Shown piece after piece: positions 45,149 through 55,197 of a DNA stretch of 64,000 nt. The position numbers were made by a program, and so were the translations under genes. The stretch's first letter is position 1, and every line of letters begins with the position of its first letter. The stretch is taken from NCBI GenBank assembly GCA_002104905.1, contig MCFE01000088.1:112782-176781 (forward strand), given 5' to 3'. Below the pieces are notes generated by a model that had not been told where the DNA came from, did no database searches, and saw only the letters and a list, made by a program, of their open reading frames with translations. The DNA is from Basidiobolus meristosporus CBS 931.73 (taxonomy: Eukaryota; Basidiobolomycota; Basidiobolomycetes; Basidiobolales; Basidiobolaceae).

Positions 45149-46234
45149 TCACTCGTTCAAATCGAATTTAATAAAGTCGGCGTTAACCTGAAGGAATGTT
45201 TTGGAGAATATATATTGGTATGATTGGTAACTGTTCTTTTGACTCATTCAAAACATGAAGTGTTGCATGGTCCTATCTATGGATGGCGACTTCGCTAAGC
45301 TTGGCAGTCCCTCACTCACTCAAGGTATATCGGAAACACATTCAACACCAAATGATTAACCGAGAAACTTATCAAACTTATCGAGCGTCATACTTCCCCA
45401 AATTCCTTCCTCACTCTAAAAATCCGGGCTTCATTAATTGGAGGAAGGTCAACTAGAGGCACAGAAATTGCTAGCAGAATTCATATCAAGGTCCATTGGT
45501 TTGTATTCTGCTCGGACTTTGCTCCATATGGAATACCACTTGATTGTTAACGTATTCCAGACGATGCCACTCCTACTGCCATCAACCCCGATAGCCCATT
45601 CAGCCAAGTTTGATCTGTTTAACTTTGCTCAGCTGCTCTACACTTAGTCTGGAGTGCCACTACTGGGATGCGCATGAGAAATTTTGGATCCTTTGTGCAA
45701 CAGTGGTACACCGGTTTCTTCCCCATTATAGTTACAGTATCTATAACCTCCGCCTTGTTGAATGCCCGACCGAACGTTGTTGTAGGCGGAGAGCTGTGAG
45801 CTTGGTATCACCTGGTCTGGGACAACACACTTTTGTAACGCATATGGTCCAACTGGGGTTACTGTAACTCTTCTTCAAGCGGATGAGCGTTTCAACATAG
45901 GAACAGTGATAGGTGAGTGGAGCTATATGACTATCGAATTCACACTTTTAGCATCACCCATTGGTAGCATTGTTTACAAGATGAAATATCAATGACCAAA
46001 GGACCAGGTTTAGGTCTTTGTCAAACAATGCTTCTACCCAAACAATCGGGTGCTTTCTGGTGACTAATGCGTGCTCATCAACCTTGTTGCAGAAGTGTTG
46101 CATCATCCCAAGCATCGTAGTTTTCTTGTGGAAAAGTTCACTCTCTTTGCAGTAGCGCATGCCAACATCATCACCACTCATCCTTGTCGATGATATCCTA
46201 GGTGCCATTTAACTATCAAGTAGTAAATTACTAT
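45149..46234. other. Intergenic region, no supported gene
   Basis: Several frames of 70-85 codons exist on both strands (for example minus 45954-46208), but none has a recognisable motif, intron pattern or promoter. Some may be remnants of old repeats. Confidence 0.35.
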
Positions 46235-46520
46235 TGATTTGTAGTAAATTTCGTATTTACATCAATACAAGTTAATCTATGGACTTTATCTTCTCAGTCA
46301 GGATCTACTTGGAACATTTCTCACCAGAATGTCAGGTACCCAGAATAGGATTTTCTCCAGGTTGTCCAAAGACCCGGAGCTTTGCATATGTGTTCTCGGG
46401 GCCTTCCTAAAAAGTGTTCATTTGTTAGTTTTGCCAAGACCTTGTAGAATACAAAGCCCACTTTTGCATCTAATAAACTACAAAGTGAAAGATACATAAT
46501 GTACTAAAGCTCTGTTGGAT
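46235..46520 (+). mobile_element. Degenerate solo LTR fragment, Ty1/copia family
   Basis: The stretch around 46320-46505 (containing AGGTACCCAGAATA, GTTGTCCAAAGA, the TTTGCA..TGT..TCGGG.CCTTCC block and an AATAAAC near its end) aligns, with many differences, to the LTR at 52992-53340 read on its own sense strand. The ends are worn and I cannot fix exact borders. No flanking coding remnant is seen, so it is a solo LTR or fragment. Confidence 0.6.
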
Positions 46521-46648
46521 GTACTTTGGTTCATGCTCAGTTTGGATGGAGGATTTGGGTATCCACAAGGTTAAGGTTATGGTGATTAAATTCAGCAGAA
46601 TTAAATTGGTATATTGGGGTATAATCACTGGTATCTATTTTATACGGT

Positions 46649-46690
46649 GCTATTTCGTTGCTATTTCGTTGCTATTTCGTTGCTATTTTA
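46649..46690. repeat. Minisatellite, 11-base unit, about 3.8 copies
   Basis: Unit GCTATTTCGTT is repeated perfectly three times (46649-46681) with a partial fourth copy ending in GCTATTTTA. It lies about 150 bases beyond the 3' end of the aromatic-acid-exporter-like gene. Confidence 0.9.
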
Positions 46691-46839
46691 TACCTTGTAT
46701 TTATGACCAAATCAATCAATTCTCGCCCTGGTGAGGTGCACGATCCAAGGCTACGTATGAGTTTACTTGTCTTTAATCCTTATTTGGCGAACATGTCGGC
46801 CGATTCAAAGCATTGGACTCTAGTGGCTGGTAAGCGCAC

Positions 46840-49800
46840 TCAAACCATTTGCGTCCAATTCCTAGGAATGTCAATACCAACCAATTCTTGTACAACTTCG
46901 ACCAACTTCTGCAGTTCCATAACAAATGCTGTATTGTAGAGGAAAAATGAGGCGAAGACACTAAATAAAAGCTTAATATCCCTGGAATCTATCATCGATC
47001 ATAGATACACTTACATAAAATCAGGGTCCTTGAGACGTGTATATTGGAAGCTGGGCAATGTAGATTGGGCCAGAGCATCTTTGGGATAGCAGAGGTATGG
47101 TGGAAATGAGATTTTAGCCGCCAGCCCAGCAGAGACATGCTTGAATCCGGCCAGTACAGTGGCAACCTAAAATGAAGGCATACGTACTAAGATTGCATAT
47201 CACGCAGTATCTTTGAGTGATAGGTTCTATTTACGTAATTATTGCGGGGTTCCTTTGTCTTCAAGGACAGTTCAGCACGCCATTCCGGTGATAATTTTTC
47301 TAACGAGAGTTCCTAGAATAACCTTTTTAAGCAAATGACAAACACAAAAGAGACAACAGTCAAACTTACAACAGCATGTAGTACGTGTGTCATATTCTCC
47401 ACATACTCGAGTATTTTTGCATATTTGTCACGTGGATATTTACCGCGAAGAGGTGGTTCATACTTTGTGTGCACGAGGAGAACTTTTTCCGCGGCAATTT
47501 GCTGTTGTATATTCACCACTAGTTTCTGAAAGTTTTTCCTGTACCTCTCAGTGAAGAGACCCTCTGGAGACCAATTTTCTATCATATCTCCCAGAGATGC
47601 ATACAGTGTGCTTATATCACGAACAGTATGGGAAAGTCTAAGTCTCAATGCAACACGTCCTGTAGTAGGGGGTGGTATGCAGTACATTATAGAAGCAGCT
47701 ACTACACCAATTACGACCATTAGGCATCGCTGCAGCAGAGGGACGTAAGTAAAGGATTTCATTTGGGAACAAAATCTACTTACCATTCCTGCCACCATCC
47801 ACACAGGATCCGGATTATCATCTAGAACGTAATGGTATCGATATACAACAACCTATATATTCCTGGTCAGTGAATCATCCGGATATCGAAGGTTGAACAC
47901 TCACCAAACAGAGTGTAATCTGCGTCATCAGGACTGCTACTCGCCAAAATGGTTTGAAGAAGAAAACGTGATATAGTGCGTAATTAACGATGAACATGAC
48001 CACGCAGAGAGCATACGATACTCCCTGGCAGATCTCCCAAATGACTATTGCACCGACCACTCCAGCCACCGTACCAATCAGACGAAGCAAAAATCTACAA
48101 ACCAGACCTAGTTAATGATAGCAACCATTGAAGGCAAAGCAAATATTACCCTAGGATCTGCAAACCGGAGCTTGGAAACATCCAAAACACAAGAGTAATA
48201 GCAGCCCACTGACCGACCCATTTGTTGTACCATTCAGCAGAGTTAGGAAAATATGCTGGAAGCGACAGAAGAACGCACCCAATGGATGTTTTCAAGACAG
48301 TAAGAATTTCTGGGCAGAATAGCCAGAGGTTGAACTGATAAAGTTTGTGGAAGAACACTTCACATCGTGACGCCGGTGCAAGAGCATCTGGATCGCGCCA
48401 ACGGAGGTTACCAGCATAATCATGCTCCAAAGAAGATGGTCCCAAAGTGGTGTCGAGTGAGCTTGATGGTCTATCCATGCATTGGTCTTGTTCGGCTCTT
48501 TGACCCAATTGACTGTCCTTAGCGGTAACATCCTCATTAGTGGTGTCTCCCTTGATCCATTTTTGAAATGCCATATTTGGCCACGAGATCCGTCTTTTGA
48601 TCCTCGTTTCTTCCAAAGATGCTATGAAGTCTGCTACTTTCAACACGCTTTCCGTGTACTCATAAAGGTTGTATTGAAACAATAGTGGTAATAACATTGC
48701 GTTGTGTTGACACCTCTGTGGATCTGGGAATAAGATGGCCATTTCTCGAGCCCTAAGTTCCTCAAATATTTGAATCGCCTCCCTTAGCTTCTGCCCTAAT
48801 CGAGGTTTTGGAGCCTCGTCGTCAACCTGTGCAGCATTTGTAGGAAGTTGTCCATCAGCTAGGCGATTGTGCTCTCCACTGTTCATGTTACTCAGACATT
48901 TGACGCATTCTGATAGTGTAGATGTGCACTCTAAAACTAACGCACTACATATTGGTCTGAGTGTGCGCAATATACTCGTGTATTTTTCTAGAAACTCCAC
49001 TTCGGTAGTTGGATCAACTTTCTCCTCGGTGCTAGCTAGCCACTGGTAATAGTTTGCTTGAGTTCGGACGCTGTACATATCCTGCTCCATGATCCTGCTC
49101 AGACTAATGCCATGCAAAGGAGCAGTCATTGACTTGATGATATCGGTTAAATGACTAAAGTCTTTTGCCTGCAACTTGGAGTAAAGGATTTCACGGTGAA
49201 CGGCATGCTTCATTTCAATCAGCGACAGAACATCTCCTTGAAGCTGCTGGCCAATAATGGACAAGGGTGGTACAGCCTCGTCCGCTGCAGCCTCTATGTC
49301 TCGTAAAAATACCTCCGATTGCAGAGTGAGCAGCTTATTGAATGAGTGGCAAGTTTTGGCCAGCCTATCTAGATAATTGTTGATGGTGTATTCCGGCCAC
49401 AGTACAACGCCAACAACGAGAGACACACCAATACCAACCATGGTTGGTATAACCATGGTCCACTTAAATAAAGGAATGGGTAAGAATGCAACCGATAGTA
49501 AGACATAGCCTTCTGTAACTTAACATACAACAATCGTGGGTACAAACCCTGGAACCGCTGCTGCAGATGTCAATGCCAAGATAAGGATTATGGAGCCCAA
49601 TATACCACCGAAATTCACTTCATATTGCGATTAGAGAGTTATGATACATGAATACGCAAAGTATTATTATAAAGCACTAACTCTTTGGATAAGCCGTTCT
49701 GAGCCAATTAAAAAAAAAGGTTCCCACAAATAGAAATACTGCTAAAATGGCCCCATTGCTTATTTGGAAGGGACTTGGCTTGGTGGGATCCCGAGAAAGG

Positions 49801-50241
49801 TTTGCAAGATACATACCTAATGTAATAATAAGTCAGCATCGTACAGAAGGAAGGTATTCTTAGTGAGATGTACCGAGAAAACTCCAAGCAGCACCGATCA
49901 TGACACCTAGGCCACTAAAGATTGTTGTCTTGTTAAATCTTCTACGTTAGAGGTTTGCGGGGGTAATGGTATAGTTATCAACTACTCACCTCTAGCTGTA
50001 GTCCGACTGGTTTAACTGGACACGTAAATATCGCTGCCAGGAAGACCAAGAAATCGCCTTGGCCAATACCTTTGCTGGTGACCAGATCAAATATTAACAC
50101 CAAGGTAACAGTTAATGCAATATCTGCCTTCAGCACTTTCTTGAACTGGGCATAGCCCGGACAGATTGCCCTTAGCTTTACGAGGAGACCACGCTTGGGT
50201 GGTATAGATTCTGATATTTCTTTACCAGCTCGAAGATTCAT
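46840..50241 (-). CDS. Aromatic-acid-exporter-like / BRE4-type multispanning membrane protein (FUSC-like), 11 exons
   Basis: Exons (minus) 50241-49990, 49928-49874, 49816-49682, 49617-49529, 49462-48150, 48094-47905, 47852-47784, 47729-47370, 47312-47235, 47166-47015 and 46960-46840 join in phase to 937 residues. The N-terminal half has about six hydrophobic helices (IALTVTLVLIFDLV, ILAVFLFVGTFFFNWL, SIILILALTSAAAV, MVGIGVSLVVGVVLW), then a long helical cytosolic region (about 200-550), then a second membrane block (VVGAIVIWEICQG, ALCVVMFIVNYALYHVFFF, VVIGVVAASIMYC) and a helical C-terminus. This two-block layout is that of fungal putative ER/aromatic-acid exporter proteins (ArAE_2/BRE4). The substrate is unknown. 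The intron 49528-49463 ends in TTTAAG, which is atypical but keeps the frame. Confidence 0.85.
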
Positions 50242-51274
50242 TCTATCACAACCAGCAGGAGTTGGTCAAGGTGGAATTTCTTGCTTATTTGCCAAGAATA
50301 AGAACTGCGTGAAGTCAGAGGATTTATATAAGGAAATCCTCCGAACCAAATGAGTCTGATGTGTGTCGATCAATCTAGTCCTTTTCTGATGACAAAATCA
50401 GCCACTCCCTGCATGCTTCCCTGCAAATGGATTGGGTAAACCATCAATCATGACATTGGTAAAGCATCAGCTTTCACTGTTGTTTAGGTCATTTTACTAG
50501 TAAAACTTGGTAAATCGCAAAATACAATTACTTCTTGTTGACACTGTTGTAATATCTCCTCTTGACTGTACTCCTAACATGCAACAAATGCCAACAGACG
50601 GATCTTGGGATAGGTTGCAAGGGTTTTCCCGGGAATAATCAAGTTCTACTGGCAATCACTCCAAATTTGGGGTCAGATATGGTATTAGAATTTTGATTGG
50701 AATAATGTCCAAAAAATAATCTTCCTGTCTCGGTACGTGCGGGGAACAATTAAGGACACTGAGATAGGAAGGACGGGATTAAAACGGTACCAGGGTTTAC
50801 GCATCCCGAAATACCATAGTAGAAGAGTGGGGCGCACCTTTTTTTAAGTTCAGAACATTCGATAAAATACCGGGGGATGAGTTTAAGCAGGCGGATAAGA
50901 TGGCCATCCGTAGCAGCAAGTTTGAACATATGCTGGATTAGATGTATTTCTTTCAGCCTCGAAAATTTGCCGATATTACTGAGAAATCTCTCCACAGGCG
51001 GTGTCTGTTAAGAATTTTATCCTGACTACTGTACACGTTTGTATGTGAATCCATCTCGGACAAAATTATTCTTACTAGTTATGAGATGTGCTTAAAACGC
51101 TCCAGTTACATTGGCTATTTGATTGTCCCCTTGGCACCTTGAAAGTACGGCTTTCAAAAGCCTTCATTTCGATTGTAATTTCCCTACTTATGTTTCTCTG
51201 GAGGCTTACAATCCTGACAACGTCCTATTTGCTATAGGGCTTTTGGACTATTATCTCCCCGAGCACCAGACTGC
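50242..51274. other. Intergenic region, no supported gene
   Basis: About 1 kb between the exporter-like gene and the transposon block. A minus frame at 50750-50995 (81 codons) shows no family motif. Nothing else is recognised. Confidence 0.35.
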
Positions 51275-51626
51275 TGTTAGTTGCAAATTTTGTAATTACA
51301 CCTAAATATTCACCTAACTTGGTCACTTAGATTATTGTCAGCAAATCTTAGAGAATTCTGGCCAAATTCCTTGTCGGAATTTACCAAGAATATTTCACCA
51401 AAACATCAGGTACCCGGAATATGAAATATTGGTAAGTTGTCCAAACAGCCCGAAACTTTGCACACATGTCCTTGGGACCTTCCTAGGCATGCTCTATGTG
51501 TTTGTCTTTGCCAAGATCATGCAAAAGTATAATCACTACTTTCATACTCAATAAATCATTAAGTAAGAACCACATAATATATTAGTTTTCCCAATCACTT
51601 CCAGTATCTCGAAAACTTCTACAACA
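51275..51626 (+). mobile_element. Solo LTR, Ty1/copia family
   Basis: About 352 bases starting TGTTAG and ending ACAACA that align throughout with the copia LTR at 52992-53340 (opposite strand), including ACCTAAATATTCACCTAACTT, the CAGGTACCCGGAA block and a CAATAAATCATTAAG block. No internal domain flanks it. I do not find a clear 5-base target duplication, so the ends are approximate. Confidence 0.75.
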
Positions 51627-51709
51627 ATTTATGAGACCCAAGCTGTCACTCTCTGGAGTGTCTAATGCTGATATTACAGAAATTTTTCCTGCTGCCTAAA
51701 AGTTGGATG

Positions 51710-51893
51710 TGTTGTGAGTTTTGTATTACACCTAAATATTCACCTAACTTAGTTGTGTTGACCATTATCTACAAAACTGTAGAGAATTCTGGCCAAATTC
51801 CTTGCTGGGATTTACAAAGGATATTTTCATCAAAACATCAGGCACTAAGAACATCCAATTTCCTCAAAGTTACCAAGCAATCCCACTTTGGGG
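51710..51893 (+). mobile_element. Truncated LTR, Ty1/copia family
   Basis: Begins TGTTGTGAGTTTTG and follows the first half of the copia LTR (ACCTAAATATTCACCTAACTT, AGAGAATTCTGGCCAAATTCC), then stops where the next, unrelated LTR begins at about 51897. Confidence 0.7.
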
Positions 51894-51896
51894 GGG

Positions 51897-52584
51897 TATT
51901 GTGCATCAACATTTAAAACTTAGACAATTTCACTCCATTAGAAGATTTAGTACCCTAACTGATTTTTGCTAACCCAAAAATAACTAATCCCTGTTATGGT
52001 TTATTTTATTGCTTCTCAGAATCTATTTTTATCTGTCACTCCTGATCAATTTCTATGTGGTCACTATGTCCTCAACTCATCTGCTAAGCCTTTCCAAGTG
52101 ATTAGTCCTCTGAGATCCATCCAACCACTAAGCAGTTGCCAAGACATCAGCTGATTAATGATGCAAATTTTCATTTATCTTATGCTCCCCAACAGATTTC
52201 AATTAGTCCAGTCTCTTGGCACTTATTAATTCAACTTGATCTGAAAAGTATAAATAAAGTTTACTGAACCTTCTGGCTTAGTGTGCGTCTTGACAAAATT
52301 AAGATTGTGCCTCAGCAAAATTATGAATTCAACAATTCTGTTCTAGATTCTACCCAAGCATAGCATATCTAGGACCCCAAGAACACCAAGCCTAGCCTGC
52401 ATAGCAAACCAACACTGTTGCCTTTATAGCCCAACTCAGCCATATACAAGACCAGTATTTGACCAGAACTTCTCTGCTGATATTTCTGTCACTCTTGACA
52501 ATTCTAAGATACTGTGCTTAGTTGTCACTTAGGTTCAGTTAACTCATTCAAGAGTTTTGTTACACTTTACCCTTGGATACAACT
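51897..52584 (+). mobile_element. Solo LTR, Ty3/gypsy-type family
   Basis: About 688 bases that align along their whole length with the LTR at 53650-54346 on the other strand: shared GTGCATCAACATTTAAAACT start, CAAGACATCAGCTGAT block, a TATAAATAAAG promoter-like box near 52248-52258, and a CTTGGATACAAC end. Both edges are degraded (TATTG for TGTTG; CAACT for CAACA), so it is the older copy. Confidence 0.75.
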
Positions 52585-52991
52585 GGGGGAAGGGAAAGTT
52601 GCCAAGTTGGTGAAATCTTTATTTGAGTCAAGAGCTAATCTAAGTACAAATAAAGAAGCCAACTAAGAAGTCTAGAACTTCTCTAATAAGTATTCCAATC
52701 TATGTTTTGTTTCATCTCTAATGTTTGTTTCAACAAAGTCAAGCTCATCAGGGGTAAATATAAAATTCATGGGTTTTTGGGGAAGTACAAATTGTAGATG
52801 TTTTTTATCAATATAATCTAAGACTGGAACCCAGCCTGGGATTAGGTGTAGTAGGAAAGGTTTGTAGACTTGTAAGTGGCTCTGCCACATATATCTTAGA
52901 TGGTCCTGTGCCAGTAGTTGTGGTTTCTCAGCTTTTTGAAGTTTTGAAGCAAGCTCTGTTACTACAGCAGAGCCAACCAGGGTGTGCCAGC
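52585..52991 (-). mobile_element. LINE-2: 3' fragment of a second non-LTR retrotransposon family
   Basis: On the minus strand this encodes the end of an ORF2-like protein (WHTLVGSA, AEKPQLLAQD, MWQSHLQVYKPF, ending LEYLLEKF) that aligns with the C-terminus of LINE-1 ORF2 (SEKPKLAYLK, LWQQYLQQHTPF) at low identity. It is followed by a tail with the shared AAATAAAGATTTCACC core, a short palindrome CCAACTTGG, and C-rich sequence. Its 5' side is cut off by the copia LTR at 52992. Confidence 0.8.
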
Positions 52992-53340
52992 TGTTGTAAG
53001 AGTCTTGGAGATATTGGAAGTGATTGGGAGAACAAGTAGATTATGTGGTTTTCACTTAATGATTTATTGAATGTAAAAGTGGTATTTATGCTTTTACTTG
53101 GTTTTGGCATTACAAACACATAGAATAGGTTAAGGAAGGTCCCAAGAACATTTGTGCAAAGTTAGGGGCTGTTTGGACAACTTTGAGAGTTTTCATGTTC
53201 TGGGTACCTGGTATTTTGGTGAAAATATTCTAAGTAAATCCCAACAAGGAATTTGGTCAGTATTCTCTAGGATTTGAGGATAATGATCTAAGTGACTAAG
53301 TTAGGTGAATATTTAGGTGGAAATACAGATTTTTACAACA
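52992..53340 (-). mobile_element. 3' LTR of a Ty1/copia element
   Basis: 349 bases with perfect 8-base terminal inverted repeats (TGTTGTAA at both ends, read inward). It lies immediately after the copia polyprotein end and a purine-rich tract GAGTGGGAG. Two further copies of the same LTR are at 51275 and 51710, with a worn one near 46300. It appears inserted in the LINE-2 fragment. Confidence 0.85.
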
Positions 53341-53351
53341 CTCCCACTCAG

Positions 53352-53649
53352 CTAAATGTGCATACTGACTAGTCCTAATTTTGACCTAAGATATTCAAAC
53401 TTGTCTCTAGCTAATGGTTTGGTAAATATGTCTGCAATCATTTCATCTGTAGGACAGTAAACTAAGCTAACTAAGTTATTCTCTATAGCTTCACATATGA
53501 AATGATGTCTAATATCTATGTGCTTGGCTCTAGCATGAAAAGTTGGATTTCTACCTAATTGTATACATCCTTCATTATCTTGAAATAAAGTAGTAGGCAC
53601 TTTTTGACATAGGCCTAAATCTGTAAAAAGTTTTCTTAACAACACTGCT
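53352..53649 (-). pseudogene. Ty1/copia pol, C-terminal RNase H remnant
   Basis: On the minus strand, QAVLLRKLFTDLG and then QDNEGCIQLGRNP, ARAKHIDIRHHFI and TDEMIADIFTKPLARDKF are the standard end of copia RNase H, with the stop at 53352 just before the 3' LTR. The rest of pol is missing because the gypsy LTR at 53650 interrupts it; the bases CTGCT at 53645-53649 could be one half of the gypsy target duplication. Confidence 0.88.
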
Positions 53650-54346
53650 TGTTGTATCCAAGAGAAAGTGTGATAAAACTCTTGAATGGTTTAACTGAAC
53701 CAAAGGGACAATTAAGTGCAGGATCTTAGAATTGTCAGAGAGTGGCGGGAATATTAGCAGAAAGATTCTGATCTAATATTGGTCTTGGATATAGATGGGT
53801 TGGCTGTAAAGACAATGATATTTGTTTGCTAGGCAGGCTAGGCTTGGTGTTCTTTGGAGTGCTAGATGTACTAGGCTTGGATAGAAACTAGAACGGAATT
53901 GTTGGATTCTTATTTTTGCTGAGACAGAATCTTAATTTTGTTGAGACACACACTAAACCAAAAGGTTCAGTAAACTTTATTTATACTTTTCTGATCAAGT
54001 TGAATTAGTAAGCGCCAAGGGACTGGATTGATTGAAATCAATTTGGGTGCTCATAGGTGCATAAGATAAATGAAAATTACATCATCAATCAGCTGATGTC
54101 TTGGCAACTGCACAGTGGTTGGATAGATCTCAGATGACTAATTACCTGGGAAGGCTTGGCAGATAGGCTGATAACGTAATGACCATTTGAAAATAGATCA
54201 GGTGTGATAGCTAAAAATAGATTCTGAGGTGGGATAAAATAAACTGAAACTGGGATTTGTTATGTTTGGGTTAGGGAAAATCAGTTAGGGTACTAGATTT
54301 TCAAACGGAGTAAAATTGACTAAGTTTTAAATGTTGATGCACAACA
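53650..54346 (-). mobile_element. 3' LTR of a Ty3/gypsy (chromodomain) element
   Basis: 697 bases beginning TGTTGTGCATC and ending GATACAACA on the minus strand, 36 bases after the stop of the integrase-chromodomain frame. It contains a TATAAATAAAG box on its sense strand. It inserted into the copia coding region and is better preserved than its relative at 51897-52584. Confidence 0.85.
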
Positions 54347-54382
54347 TCACTTCCTTCCGGAAGAGGAGTTTTTTGATGCCTT

Positions 54383-54731
54383 CTAGGTTCCTCTGCGGCT
54401 CCAATACTGATCAATAATGGCAACATCATCAAAGTTGGTGTAAGGTTCCCAGATGTTGTGTTTGGCATCATAGCCTTTCCACTTGACTAAATAAAGGCAA
54501 TTTGGTTCTTCTCCATCATGGTCCACAATAGCTTCCACTTCATAGGATTCCAAAGTTACTGGGTCTTGAGAAATGAGTTTGAGTGAAGAAGGTGGAAAGT
54601 TTTTGGGTAGCAGTGCTCCAGTGTTATCCTGAAGTACATAAGATCCTCCAGTAGTGCGTCTGACAACCTTGAATGGTCCTTCATACTTGGGGTCAAGCTT
54701 AGATTGCCGGATTGGATCTAGTGTCATGACA
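54383..54731 (-). pseudogene. Ty3/gypsy integrase C-terminus with chromodomain (truncated)
   Basis: The minus frame ends a gypsy polyprotein: DPKYEGPFKVVRRTTGGSY and VLQDNTG match the integrase C-terminal SH3-like part, followed by a chromodomain (YLVKWKGYDAKHNIWEP, then a C-terminal helix with IIDQYW). This identifies a chromodomain-bearing Ty3/gypsy element, a group that in fungi often targets heterochromatin. The upstream part is lost at the insertion of LINE-1 copy a. Confidence 0.9.
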
Positions 54732-55096
54732 TAGGGTTAGGGGGGAGACAGTCACCAACAGGTGAAATCTTCATTTCAGTTGAAACAAAGTAGCCAGCGC
54801 TACTGTTGTAGCTTTGATACAAGAGTGTGTAGCTGAGGGGAATTTGTAGGTAAGTTAATAAGAAGTGATGATAGTTCTTCAGTGCTCAAGACACTGTTCA
54901 GTGGGAAGGGGGGTGGCAAGAGAGGTAAGAATGACTTGTGAACAACATTAATGAGGGGAATGTGATAAGGATTGATATTCATCATAAAGGGAGTGTGCTG
55001 CTGCAGATATTGCTGCCAAAGGTCTGTCAAGTACTTCAGGTAGGCCAGCTTGGGTTTTTCTGACTGCAGAATAAATTCAGCAAACTTCTTGACTTC
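54732..55096 (-). mobile_element. LINE-1 copy a: 5'-truncated 3' fragment
   Basis: Contains only the end of ORF2 (LWQQYLQQHTPF to the stop near 54800) and the 3' tail (hairpin CACC-TGTT-GGTG, C run, CCCTAACCC). Truncation at about 55096, just upstream on the sense strand of KKFA, is the usual result of incomplete reverse transcription. It lies inside the gypsy integrase region. Confidence 0.88.
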
Positions 55097-55130
55097 TTAG
55101 GGTTAGGGGGGAGGAAAGTCACCAAGTGGT
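55097..55130 (-). repeat. SINE 3'-end fragment
   Basis: About 34 bases matching the tail of the SINE at 59665 (AAAGTCACCAAGTGGT on +, preceded by TTAGGGTTAGGGGGGAGG). It is cut off by the start of LINE-1 copy b. Confidence 0.7.
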
Positions 55131-55197
55131 GGGTTAGGGGGGGAGACAGTCACCAACAGGTGAAATCTTTATTTCAGTTGAAACAAAGAAGCCAGCG

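Noticed and set aside
45954-46208. Minus-strand 84-codon frame as a gene
   Set aside because: No recognisable domain, signal peptide, promoter or intron support.
50750-50995. Minus-strand 81-codon frame as a gene
   Set aside because: No motif or context; length is within chance expectation.
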